From positions 7,320 to 71,319 of the forward strand of contig DASVUH010000040.1 in assembly GCA_036387135.1 (NCBI GenBank): 64,000 nucleotides of DNA, given 5' to 3'. This DNA is from JALZCH01 sp036387135 (lineage in GTDB: Bacteria; Acidobacteriota; Blastocatellia; Pyrinomonadales; Pyrinomonadaceae). The notes under the pieces were generated by a model that did no database searches, had not been told where the DNA came from, and was given only the letters and a program-made list of their open reading frames with translations. Positions 25,031-33,436 of this stretch are shown here, piece by piece (position 1 is the stretch's first letter; every line of letters starts with the position of its first letter). The translations under genes and the position numbers were made by a program.

Positions 25031-26446
25031 CTAAAAACTGCGCTCCATAATTTTTGCTGAATAAGCGATTCTAATTTTGTTGTATAGGTCTGCTAGTTCG
25101 AGAATAAAATAGATAGAACAGACCAAGTTAACAGCGACCGTTATATCATCACTAACCCGTCCATTTATGTGTAAGGAAAAACAAAGTTGTGTAATCAGTC
25201 CAGCTATAATTAGCCGAACGAATGATATGATAAACAGTGCTCCAACAAATGTGTAAAATCCATTTCTTAATGAGAAAGATTTTTGAGGAGTTTTAAAATC
25301 CCAATGCAGAACCAATTGTAAAAATGTTGGCTTCTTTCCTGCTCCATATAAATCCGCAACCGATTGTAAAAATGTTAGCTTCTTTTCTGCTCCAGAGAGA
25401 TCCGCGTTTGCTGCGAGTCGGCGGAACATTAATGCTTCGGAATGCCTTTCATTTTCTACTGCATTCAAAGCAAATTGTTTATATGTAGTTTTAAGCATTT
25501 CAATAGGCTGATGAGTAATTTCGCGTTTCTTTAAAGATTCCAACTCTTCTTTAATGAACCTATCTATGTCGTCTATATTTTTCCATTCAATGCGGGTAAA
25601 GTTGAATTTAGAAATATCAACATCTACAAACCATCTTGGATACAATAAGACCTCTTCAAAGGTGACTTTTCCGGTATTTGCTATTTTTGACCACAAAAAT
25701 TGAGGTGCATTATGATCTCCTTCGAATAATTTATTGCGTGGAGATCCAATGAAATTAAGGTCACCCTTTATGATAGATCCGCCGAATAGCGTATGACTCA
25801 AAAACTTAGTTTCCCAAAAGATAATTAAAGATTGTTCCTCAAAAACGGCATTTGAGAAAACTACAAAATCATTAAATTCAGTTCTAAGAAATTTTACAGA
25901 ACCAAAAAACTTAGCTTTGTAGAAGCTACACTGTCTGTTGAAATTAGACGAAAGGAAATAAATATCTCCTTTAAAGGTTGATTTGTCGAAGGAACTGCCT
26001 TTCTTAAAATCCGTTTGTTCGAATTTTGCGTCAGACAAAAATGTAGTTTTTTCGAAACTTACAAATGAGTTAAAAGTAGTCTTATTAAATTTAACCTTTT
26101 CAAAGAAAGTTGCGTTATCAAAATTAGCTAGGGAAGTGAAAGTTGCGTTGGTAAAATCAACTGTGGAGGTGAAATTATATGTTCCAAGATGAACTGGACC
26201 TGAAAAATAAACGTAATCAAAGTTGGAATCTTGTCTTTCTAATCTACTATTAAGAACGTGAATAAAATCTGTGGTTTGATGTTTGAGATCATCAGGTAAA
26301 TGTAACACACAATACCAATTATCTTCATATTCGTGCTCTACTGGCAAGTCTTGGCAAACAGTTGTGTTATAAAGATGTTTTAAAACAGTATCACTACTCT
26401 CATGAACAAAACATCGTCTTTCCGTAGTGGGATGCTGAGACGGCAT
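25031..26446 (-). CDS. Pentapeptide-repeat membrane protein
   Basis: 471 residues. Residues about 85-230 are a run of degenerate pentapeptides with Phe in every fifth position (FTNATFTSLANFDNATF, FEQTDFKKGSSFDKSTF), expected to form a right-handed quadrilateral beta-helix. A soluble helical region follows, then a short duplicated motif (GAGKKPTFLQ and AEKKLTFLQ, each with SVADLYG or similar), and two to three C-terminal transmembrane helices (about 395-455). AAGGAAA precedes the ATG. Membrane-linked pentapeptide proteins of this kind often occur in accessory regions; the function is unknown. Confidence 0.8.
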   Translation of the reverse strand: MPSQHPTTERRCFVHESSDTVLKHLYNTTVCQDLPVEHEYEDNWYCVLHLPDDLKHQTTDFIHVLNSRLERQDSNFDYVYFSGPVHLGTYNFTSTVDFTNATFTSLANFDNATFFEKVKFNKTTFNSFVSFEKTTFLSDAKFEQTDFKKGSSFDKSTFKGDIYFLSSNFNRQCSFYKAKFFGSVKFLRTEFNDFVVFSNAVFEEQSLIIFWETKFLSHTLFGGSIIKGDLNFIGSPRNKLFEGDHNAPQFLWSKIANTGKVTFEEVLLYPRWFVDVDISKFNFTRIEWKNIDDIDRFIKEELESLKKREITHQPIEMLKTTYKQFALNAVENERHSEALMFRRLAANADLSGAEKKLTFLQSVADLYGAGKKPTFLQLVLHWDFKTPQKSFSLRNGFYTFVGALFIISFVRLIIAGLITQLCFSLHINGRVSDDITVAVNLVCSIYFILELADLYNKIRIAYSAKIMERSF

Positions 26447-26511
26447 AACGATAATTTCCTTTTATTAATTTAGATAAAACGGAGCTATATTAACATAAGG
26501 TTTTTAGAAAT

Positions 26512-26544
26512 AGCACTTTTAATATGTATCATATTAAAAGTGCT
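26512..26544. promoter_or_regulatory. Perfect 15-bp inverted repeat upstream of the pentapeptide operon
   Basis: AGCACTTTTAATATG (26512-26526), TAT, then its exact complement (26530-26544). It lies 66-98 nt ahead of the ATG at 26446 and could be an operator or an upstream terminator. Apart from this site, the small ORF at 26699-26842 and the hairpin at 26828-26863, I see nothing in 26447-26897. Confidence 0.4.
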
Positions 26545-26698
26545 AACAACTGACTTTATGCTATTACCTCAATCTATTATTGGAAATGTGGAAATAACGA
26601 CATTCTTTAATTTCTAGAACGAAAGCATTTGTTTTTATAACAAAGCACGATTTCGTGACAGTTTGGACAAAGCTAATTATAGACGGGTTCTTTTCCGG

Positions 26699-26842
26699 TC
26701 ACCCATGCTCGTCAACACAATGCAAACAAAGCCTTGAGCCTTTGTCTTTGACGATTTCCATTTTCGAGCCGAAACAAACTTGACACGGCGTTTCGTGTTG
26801 CGGTTCGGAATTAAGGGTAATTGCGCTAAAGCCGAATGTCAC
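26699..26842 (-). CDS. Possible 47-residue zinc-ribbon-like peptide (maybe a remnant)
   Basis: A frame from GTG 26842 to TGA 26699 encodes 47 residues with two CxxC pairs: CQVCFGSKMEIVKDKGSRLC continuing into LHC. The spacing suits a small zinc ribbon. Against it, the GTG lies inside a stable hairpin and no ribosome binding site is visible, so it may be the end of a decayed gene. Confidence 0.25.
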   Translation of the reverse strand: MTFGFSAITLNSEPQHETPCQVCFGSKMEIVKDKGSRLCLHCVDEHG

Positions 26843-26863
26843 AGTTTTGTGACATTCGGCTTT
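26828..26863 (-). terminator. Stable hairpin after the metalloprotease gene
   Basis: AAAGCCGAATGTCAC (26828-26842) pairs perfectly with 26849-26863 around a 6-nt loop. It lies 35 nt past the stop of the minus-strand protease gene. No long T-run follows, so it is a likely but not classic terminator. Confidence 0.55.
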
Positions 26864-26897
26864 AGCTTTAAATCGCGGCTATTTTTCTAATTGACTA

Positions 26898-29800
26898 TTA
26901 GCCGAGGGAAGAGAAAATCCTTGATAATGCATCGCTTAAAGTTTCTCTTTCAGCGTTTGCTTCCGAAGGATTCGGCTTTGTTGTTAGTGTTGAGTAAGAA
27001 GTCCCGCCGCTCCAGGCTTCAAGTTCAACAATTCTGCTGTAATTGGATTGTGCATTATTCACAACAACTCTAATCTTTGAAGTTGTTATCGGAGCAAATA
27101 TCAGCTTCGTTACCGCTTTGTTGTTGTTTGTGATGTTTCCGTTCTGAACAGTCGCCCAATTTGAACCCGTCCAATATTGAACATCAAAATTCGTAATTCC
27201 ATAATAATTGAATGTCGTGTTTTCAGTTGGATCAACCGGATTGGTAAAATCATCGGTCACCGCATAAACCGTAATTTCATTGATTGTTTTATTGCCGTTG
27301 AAATCAACTTGCAACCAATCAGGATAATTATCAGGTGTTAAATCTTTCCAGGCTCCGGTTGTCGCCCAATTTCTAACACCGTCAATTGCGGTACTTGCCG
27401 CCGACATCTCGGAAGAAGCCGAAGCAATTCCTCCGTTTGAAGTTAAAGCGACATTCGTTCTGGTTCCCGGTGTCGGAGAAGCGGAAGGTGTCGGAGTCGC
27501 ATTAGGCGTTGGAGTTGAATATGGAGTCGGAGTTGAATACGGAGTTGGCGTCATAGTCGGCGTAGGCGTTGCGGTTGGCGTTGGATTAACACTGCTTCCC
27601 GTCCACGCTTCAAGCTCGACGATTCTGCTGTAATTGGCTTGCGCCGCGTTTACCACGACTCTGATTTTCGTTGTTGTGATTGCCGCAAATGTAAACGTTG
27701 TGATTACTTTATTGTTGTTTACAACGCTCCCGTTCGGCACTGTCGCCCAGCCCGACCCGTTCCAATATTGAACGTCAAAATTCGTGATGCCGTAAAGGCT
27801 GAACGTGGCGTTTCCCGTCGGATCGGTTGGATTGGTGAAATCATCCGTTACGGCATAAACCGTAATCTCATTGATTGTTTTGCTGCCGTTGAAATCAACT
27901 TGCAGCCAATCTGGAAAGCTGTCCGGCGTGGCGTCTTTCCAAGCCCCTGTTGTCGCCCAATTCCTCACGCCGTCAATTGCGGTGCTTGCCGAAGCTAACT
28001 CCGATGAAGCAGAAGCCCTTCCTCCGTTTGAAGCTAACGCCGCGTTTGAGCGAGCGCCGGGTGTTGGAGTCGCATTAGGCGTCGGTGTTGCATACGGAGT
28101 CGGCGTCGCATAAGGAGTTGGTGTCGCCGTCGGTGTCGGAGTTGAATATGGAGTCGGAGTTGCATAAGGCGTCGGTGTCGGAGTTACACTGCCGCTTCCC
28201 GTCCAAGCCTCAAGCTCGACAATTCTGCTGTAATTGGCTTGCGCGCTGTTGACCACAACTCTGATACTGCTTGTCGTAATTCCCGCAAATGTAATCTTTG
28301 TAATTACTTTATTATTGTTTACGATGCTGCCGTTCGGTACTGTCGTCCAGCTTGAGCCGTTCCAGTATTGAACGTCGAAATTAACAATTCCATAGAGGCT
28401 GAAAGTTGTGCTTTCGGTCGGGTCAGCCGGATTTGTATAGTCGTCTCGGACGGCATAAACATCAATTTCGTTGATTGTTCTGTTGGTGTTGAAATTTACT
28501 TGCAGCCAATCTGGATAGCTGTCCGCCGTAGCGTCTTTCCACGATGCGGTGGTCGCCCAGTTTCTATAGCCGTCTATTGCTATGCTTGACGAGTACGACT
28601 CGGATGACGCCGAAGAAGTGCCGCCGTTTGCCGCCAAAGCGACGTTCGTTCTGCCGGAGGTCGGCGTCGGCGTAGCCATCGGTGTCGGCGTAGCTGTCGG
28701 AGTTGGAAATGGGGTTGGAGTTGGAGTTGGGAACGGTGTCGGCGTTGGCGTCGGAGTCCAATACGGAGTCGGTGTCGGCGTTGGCAGCGGTCCGCCCGCG
28801 CTTAAACAACTGCCGCTCGCAGATACGAAACCGGCAATCTGGGTTTTCGAGGCATCGCAAAAGGTCGCGGCGGAGGAAGTTAAACTCGGATTCATCATCG
28901 AGTTTGCGCAGCTTCCCGAATTTGCAACGTGATCTGCGCCTAAGTTGTGACCGATTTCGTGCGCTGTGATGAGATGGTTAACGCTTCCGCTTCTGCCCGT
29001 AACTCCGTAAGCGTAACTTGGGCTGCGGCAGATAACGCTCATATAAGCCAGTCCCTGACCGCTGAATTTACCCGTGAAAAGATGCGCCGTATCGCGCGGA
29101 TATTGCGCGAGCGAATAATTGGCATTCCAATAACTAAGAAATGAATCCAGCTCCGCCTGCATTGATGCTCCAGAATACGGATCGGTAGTTGACCAGGCGT
29201 GCTGATAAGTGACTGAAACCGATAAACCGAGATCGCGCTTATAAATGCCGTCAACCAGATTTAAAATGCTCAGGATTTGACTATTCGCCTGAGCTGCGCC
29301 GCCCGATTGCGTCACCCATTGATAATCGGCTTCGGTCGCTACTTCGATTGTCTGCAAACCTGTTGCCGCAGCCGCCGCGCTCAATTCGGTTGTTTCATCC
29401 ACATTCGCTTCAGCCGTTTTCGGCGAACCGTAAATGTAAGAATTCAAAAGCTCAGTGCCCGAATTTATCTTTGATTCGACATCATTTGACGGAGTATGAA
29501 TATCGTTTGATAAATCAACGGTTTTTACCAAATCATCTTCGCCGTAAACAATGGCTTCGTCTGGACGTGCGTGTTTTGAAAATCGCTCGGCTTGCGTGAC
29601 GAAGAATTTTTTATTATCGCCGGTGTAGATTAAACCCTCGACGCCTTCTTCGGTTACGGTAAAACGAACTTCCGATTCAAAGTCGTTCTTTAATTTCCCC
29701 TTAAAAGTCGTCACTTCGCCGCGTTCCATTTCGCGGTCGCCGGCGTCGGTGCTTTCCAAAGCTCTGTAATTTTTTGCTCTTATATCGTGAGGAGTTAAAA

Positions 29801-29999
29801 CGAACTCAAACCGGCGTCCGTGGGCTTGAATTTCGATGGATTCTTCGGATTTCACTTTTTCAAGCAGAACCTCATCGCTTAATTTCACCAAATCATACTT
29901 TCTAAAAGATTGGCGCAAATCTTTTTCCAAAGTGTCCTGCCCGAAAACCGAAACGCTCATTGCAAACAAGCTACAAATAACAAGAAGATATTTAACCAT
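26898..29999 (-). CDS. Secreted M12B-type zinc metalloprotease with three discoidin-like domains
   Basis: 1033 residues. Signal peptide YLLVICSLFAMSVSVFGQ, then a propeptide-like region (about 22-200), a catalytic domain (about 215-400) with the reprolysin signature HEIGHNLGADH (zinc ligands H347, H351, H357). Three near-identical F5/8-type C (galactose-binding) domains follow, each containing 'TAIDGVRNWATT'-like and 'RVVVNxAQxNYSRIVELEAW' segments. They are separated by Pro-Thr-rich linkers (PTPTPYSTPTP type) of different lengths. The domains would anchor the enzyme to glycans or surfaces outside the cell. It is a single gene with its own hairpin terminator. Confidence 0.9.
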   Translation of the reverse strand: MVKYLLVICSLFAMSVSVFGQDTLEKDLRQSFRKYDLVKLSDEVLLEKVKSEESIEIQAHGRRFEFVLTPHDIRAKNYRALESTDAGDREMERGEVTTFKGKLKNDFESEVRFTVTEEGVEGLIYTGDNKKFFVTQAERFSKHARPDEAIVYGEDDLVKTVDLSNDIHTPSNDVESKINSGTELLNSYIYGSPKTAEANVDETTELSAAAAATGLQTIEVATEADYQWVTQSGGAAQANSQILSILNLVDGIYKRDLGLSVSVTYQHAWSTTDPYSGASMQAELDSFLSYWNANYSLAQYPRDTAHLFTGKFSGQGLAYMSVICRSPSYAYGVTGRSGSVNHLITAHEIGHNLGADHVANSGSCANSMMNPSLTSSAATFCDASKTQIAGFVSASGSCLSAGGPLPTPTPTPYWTPTPTPTPFPTPTPTPFPTPTATPTPMATPTPTSGRTNVALAANGGTSSASSESYSSSIAIDGYRNWATTASWKDATADSYPDWLQVNFNTNRTINEIDVYAVRDDYTNPADPTESTTFSLYGIVNFDVQYWNGSSWTTVPNGSIVNNNKVITKITFAGITTSSIRVVVNSAQANYSRIVELEAWTGSGSVTPTPTPYATPTPYSTPTPTATPTPYATPTPYATPTPNATPTPGARSNAALASNGGRASASSELASASTAIDGVRNWATTGAWKDATPDSFPDWLQVDFNGSKTINEITVYAVTDDFTNPTDPTGNATFSLYGITNFDVQYWNGSGWATVPNGSVVNNNKVITTFTFAAITTTKIRVVVNAAQANYSRIVELEAWTGSSVNPTPTATPTPTMTPTPYSTPTPYSTPTPNATPTPSASPTPGTRTNVALTSNGGIASASSEMSAASTAIDGVRNWATTGAWKDLTPDNYPDWLQVDFNGNKTINEITVYAVTDDFTNPVDPTENTTFNYYGITNFDVQYWTGSNWATVQNGNITNNNKAVTKLIFAPITTSKIRVVVNNAQSNYSRIVELEAWSGGTSYSTLTTKPNPSEANAERETLSDALSRIFSSLG

Positions 30000-30389
30000 T
30001 ATATTTTATTTATGAAGATTGAGATTTACTGTTAATTATGCTGCCGCGCGGTCTCATCCGCGCTTTATTGAGAAAATTGAAAAATTACTGTTGTTTCAGC
30101 AATTTTACCGGCGGCTGAAGCGCCTGAATTGATAATCAGATAAACAAGCTGAGATCACAGAAACACAGCTTTGTATTAAAAATTTCGCAAAACAAACATT
30201 CTGTATTATTTTCCTAAACGATATTTTGAGTAAGGCTTGAATTTGTTCAGGTTGAAATTAGTTGAAATTATGAGGGCAAAAGTTTGCTACAAATTTCACA
30301 AAACACTCATTTGCACGCATTTTTTTATTGAATGCAGAAGTCACCCGTAATTTTTAATAATTCAGTTCTCGCCGTTGCTGCCGACTAAT

Positions 30390-30428
30390 AAAAAACGCGC
30401 GGCTGGACTGACCGCAATGCGTTTTTTT
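30390..30428. terminator. Bidirectional hairpin terminator
   Basis: AAAAAACGC (30390-30398) pairs with GCGTTTTTT (30419-30427) and an inner GCGG/CCGC stem extends it. Both strands end in T-runs. No gene ends directly beside it, so the 540-nt gap between the protease start and the HAD gene (30000-30547) may contain a short transcript. I see no ORF there. Confidence 0.6.
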
Positions 30429-30446
30429 GTTCATATATAAATCTAT

Positions 30447-30500
30447 ACCGCAGTTTTGCGGTGTTTTTGGAATTAGTACCGCAATTATGCGGTACTAATT
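30447..30500. repeat. Two adjacent hairpins sharing an ACCGCA...TGCGGT core
   Basis: ACCGCA-GTTT-TGCGGT followed by GTTTTT (30447-30468) is terminator-like. Immediately after it, AATTAGTACCGCA-ATTA and its complement (30471-30500) form a perfect 13-bp-arm hairpin with the same core. They end five bases before a GTTGGGC sequence discussed as a cassette boundary. Confidence 0.6.
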
Positions 30501-30547
30501 ATTGTTGGGCGGTTTCGCTTAAAATTTAACCGTATGCTGGTTTGAGT

Positions 30548-31261
30548 ATGAATTTAGCAATCTTCGATATTGACGGCACATTAACCGTGACCGACCACAT
30601 TGACGACGTTTGTTTCGTGCAGGCTTTAGCCGACGCGCACGCGATTACCGGAGTCAGCACGGATTGGGCTGGATATTCACACACGACGGATTCTGGAATC
30701 ACGCTCGATATTTTTCGAGAGCGATTCAATCGCGCACCCGAAGAAGCAGAACTGTTAAAGTTTAAAAGTCATTTTGTGCGGCTGCTTGAAGATTATCGTG
30801 CTAAAGATTCTTCGCTTTTCGCCGAAATTGTCGGGGCAGCTTCTATGCTCAATCGTTTGAATCAAGAACCCGATTGGAAAGCTGCAATCGCTACGGGCGG
30901 CTGGCGCGACTCTGCAATCTTAAAGCTGAAAGCAGCGGCTATCGAGATAAATAGCTATCCAGCCGCATTTGCCGATGACGGTTATTCGAGAGAAGAAATT
31001 TTGCAATCGGCAATATCGAAGGCTGAAAAACTTTATCAACAGAAGCGTTTTGCCAGAATTGTGAGCGTCGGCGATGGCGTATGGGACGTTCGCACGGCTC
31101 GCAATCTTGAGCTTCCTTTTTTGGGCATTGGCGCGCGAGATAGGGAAAGAAAATTGCGCCGAGCAGGAGCAACTCACGTCATTGAAGACTTTGCAGATTA
31201 TGAAAAGTTAATTCGTTACTTGAAAGAAGTGGAAGTCCCGCGCGCAGAAACATTGTCGTAA
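30548..31261 (+). CDS. HAD-superfamily hydrolase
   Basis: 237 residues from ATG 30548. Motif I is IFDIDGTLT (residues 4-12), with the nucleophile and general-acid aspartates. Motif II is the Thr in AAIATGGW and motif IV is SVGDGVWDVRTA. The cap domain between motifs I and II suits small phosphorylated substrates, like phosphoglycolate-phosphatase relatives. The gene stands alone between a run of hairpins and an attC-like site that begins 11 nt after its stop, so it may be a captured gene cassette. Confidence 0.85.
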   Translation: MNLAIFDIDGTLTVTDHIDDVCFVQALADAHAITGVSTDWAGYSHTTDSGITLDIFRERFNRAPEEAELLKFKSHFVRLLEDYRAKDSSLFAEIVGAASMLNRLNQEPDWKAAIATGGWRDSAILKLKAAAIEINSYPAAFADDGYSREEILQSAISKAEKLYQQKRFARIVSVGDGVWDVRTARNLELPFLGIGARDRERKLRRAGATHVIEDFADYEKLIRYLKEVEVPRAETLS

Positions 31262-31272
31262 TCGAAACCACC

Positions 31273-31384
31273 GCCTAACAATTCAATGGACGTGAGCGCG
31301 AATCAGCGACTCTGTTATAAAGTTGTCCGTCTAACTCGAACGGGCTTCTATTCAGTTTCGCCCACGTCATCTCAAACGTTCGAT
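31273..31384. other. attC-like site (integron cassette recombination site), degenerate
   Basis: Begins GCCTAACAATTCAAT, matching the R''-L'' end of attC sites, and ends CTCAAACGTTCGAT, close to the L'-R' end (consensus GTTRRRY, here GTTCGAT with one deviation). Inside, GACGTG pairs with CACGTC and GCGAA with TTCGC, leaving unpaired bases as attC sites do. The length of 112 bp is in the attC range. A GTTGGGC core (30505-30511) upstream of the HAD gene could be the other boundary. Confidence 0.45.
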
Positions 31385-31504
31385 TGCTTTGTTTAACCCA
31401 AACGAAATATGCCTCCAAAACTTGATGAAACTTTAGATTAAGCAACTCGCGAATGGCTCAAAACAATCCCGGACAAGAGATTTAAAGCAATTATTTTTGT
31501 CACA

Positions 31505-31530
31505 AATCACCCACTTGCGGTGATTTTTTA
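31505..31530 (+). terminator. Rho-independent terminator
   Basis: AATCACC-CACTTGC-GGTGATT followed by TTTTTATTT. It lies ahead of the amidohydrolase gene and downstream of the attC-like site. Nothing convincing is coded between 31385 and 31504. Confidence 0.7.
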
Positions 31531-31557
31531 TTTGTAATCAATTCAGGAGGTTATTTT

Positions 31558-32562
31558 ATGGCAAAAAGATTTTTTTTAGTTTTTCACACTCTTTCATTGA
31601 TTGTCCTGGCTTCTGCCGTAGCAATTGCCCAAAACGGACAATCCTCTCAATCAAAATCTAAATCCGAGCAAATCGTTCCTTTAGCAGATCATCACCAGCA
31701 TCTGTTCAGTCCCTCTTATGTTGAGCTTCAACCTCCAGGCACAAAGACTATTACGGCTCAGGATGTTATTGGATTGCTGGACAAAGCAGGTATTCGGCGA
31801 GCTGTGCTTTTATCTACCGGATACCGATATGGAAGACCCGGATCGGAACCGCCGGATGAATATGCAAAGGTCAAAGCGGAAAATGACTGGACTGCTGCCC
31901 AAGCCGCCCTTTTTCCAAAAAGGCTGATAGCGTTTTGCGGTTTCAATCCGCTCAAAGATTATGCTCTTGATGAGCTTGCCCGGTGTGCGAAAAATCCAAA
32001 TCTCCGCCACGGAATTAAACTGCATTTCGGCAACTCGGACGTGCAGACGGAAAATCCCGAGCATTTCGAAAAATTAAAAAAAGTTTTCCAGGCGGCAAAT
32101 AAACAGCGAATGGCAATCGTCGTACATATGAGAGCTTCGATTTCCTTAAAACGACCTTATGGACCTGAACAAGCACGCGCTTTTCTCGAATTGCTGTCTT
32201 TCGCTCCCGACATTCCGGTACAAGTTGCTCATTTTGCCAGTTCGGGTCCCGGTTATGCTGATCCTCAGGGGCATTCGGTCATCGAAGTGCTGGCTGATGC
32301 CGTTGCGAAAAAAGACCGTCGAACGCGGAATCTTTGGTTTGAATTATCAACAAACGCTGTTCCTAAAAATCCGGCGGAAATCTCCGACCTTTTAGTCAAA
32401 CGGATTCGCCAAATCGGAGTTAAACGGATACTTTTCGGCTCAGACGCGGCAACCGGAGATAATTTAAGACCGCGTGAGTCCTGGGAAGCGTTTCGCCAAC
32501 TAAAACTTTCGGAAAAAGAGATAAAAACTATCGCTGGAAATGTAGCCCCATATTTTCGTTAA
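31558..32562 (+). CDS. Exported amidohydrolase-family metal-dependent hydrolase
   Basis: 334 residues with a signal peptide (FLVFHTLSLIVLASAVAIAQ). The mature part is an amidohydrolase-2 type TIM barrel: the metal-binding HxH in PLADHHQHLFSP (about 41-52), GIKLHFG (about 156-162), VHMR (about 187-190), QVAHF (about 222), and the catalytic-Asp loop FGSDAATGD (about 295-303). It would hydrolyse or decarboxylate a small cyclic or aromatic substrate in the periplasm. AGGAGG precedes the ATG. Confidence 0.85.
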   Translation: MAKRFFLVFHTLSLIVLASAVAIAQNGQSSQSKSKSEQIVPLADHHQHLFSPSYVELQPPGTKTITAQDVIGLLDKAGIRRAVLLSTGYRYGRPGSEPPDEYAKVKAENDWTAAQAALFPKRLIAFCGFNPLKDYALDELARCAKNPNLRHGIKLHFGNSDVQTENPEHFEKLKKVFQAANKQRMAIVVHMRASISLKRPYGPEQARAFLELLSFAPDIPVQVAHFASSGPGYADPQGHSVIEVLADAVAKKDRRTRNLWFELSTNAVPKNPAEISDLLVKRIRQIGVKRILFGSDAATGDNLRPRESWEAFRQLKLSEKEIKTIAGNVAPYFR

Positions 32563-32638
32563 ACGCTAAACTAATTGTGTGCGTGATAAATCTCAACAGT
32601 TAGCTTTTACAAATTGTATATGATTAGGAGAGAAATGC

Positions 32639-33397
32639 TTGGACGTTCATGCTTATCTGGAACGCATTAAATATAACGGCTCGCTTGCTCCAACCGCTGA
32701 AACGCTGCGCAATTTGCAGGTAGCACATTTATTAACAGTGCCGTTTGAAAATTTAAATATTCACGCCAAGCTGCCGATTGTTCTCGAAGATAACGCTCTT
32801 TTTACCAAAATCGTCGAACACCGGCGCGGCGGTTTCTGCTATGAAGTAAACGGTCTGTTTGCCGCATTACTGCGGGCTTTGGGTTTCAAAGTTGAAATGC
32901 TTTCAGCCGAAGTTGCAAATGCCGAAGGCGGCTTTGGACCTGACTTCGACCATATGACTTTGATGGTTTCGTTAGATAATCGTCAGCTTGCGGATGTCGG
33001 TTTCGGCGATTCATTTCTTAAACCGCTGCTGCTTGATGAACGCGGCGAGCAAAAGCAAGGCAGGCGCACTTACAAAATCGTTCCTGATAATGATTATCTG
33101 ATTCTGATGCAGCGTGAAAACGAAGATGAATGGAAAGCGCAGTATCGTTTTACCTTACAACCTTACGAATATGCGGACTATTCTGGAATGTGCCGCTATC
33201 ATCAGACTTCGCCGCAATCGCACTTTACGCAGCGTCGTATTTGCTCGCGCGCAACGGATGAAGGTCGCATAACATTGAGTGAAATGCGTTTTATCACAAC
33301 ATCTAAGAACGGCGAGCGGCACGAGCGAATCCTAACGAGCCAAACAGAATACGAGGCGATTCTGCGCGAGCATTTTGGTATAGTAATGACAAACTAA
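32639..33397 (+). CDS. Arylamine N-acetyltransferase
   Basis: 252 residues starting at TTG 32639, supported by AGGAGAG eight bases upstream; a nearby ATG is out of frame. The NAT catalytic triad is visible: Cys in RRGGFCYEVNGLFAALL (about residue 69), His in DFDHMTLMV (about 107), Asp in LADVGFGDSF (about 122). It transfers acetyl from acetyl-CoA to arylamines, hydrazines or related amines through a cysteine thioester. It is followed by methyltransferase, COQ4-like and GNAT genes on the same strand. Confidence 0.92.
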   Translation: MDVHAYLERIKYNGSLAPTAETLRNLQVAHLLTVPFENLNIHAKLPIVLEDNALFTKIVEHRRGGFCYEVNGLFAALLRALGFKVEMLSAEVANAEGGFGPDFDHMTLMVSLDNRQLADVGFGDSFLKPLLLDERGEQKQGRRTYKIVPDNDYLILMQRENEDEWKAQYRFTLQPYEYADYSGMCRYHQTSPQSHFTQRRICSRATDEGRITLSEMRFITTSKNGERHERILTSQTEYEAILREHFGIVMTN

Positions 33398-33436
33398 ACC
33401 ATGTTGTCTTGCGGCTAATTCAAAAGGAGAGAACGG

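Noticed and set aside
24428..26900. Attachment-site duplicate of the tRNA-Arg 3' end bounding the AT-rich insert
   Set aside because: I searched by eye for another copy of the T-arm/acceptor sequence up to the protease gene and found none.
27480..28800. CRISPR-like spaced repeats
   Set aside because: The repeats are degenerate codons for Pro-Thr linkers and for three related discoidin-like domains in one long reading frame. The units are not constant in length and there are no spacers or cas genes.
31409..31537. Small ORF (MPPKLDETLD, then stop, then ATREWLKTIPDKRF) that could be a gene broken by one stop codon
   Set aside because: The second part runs into a rho-independent terminator hairpin at 31505-31530 and no family is recognised, so there is too little to call it a pseudogene.
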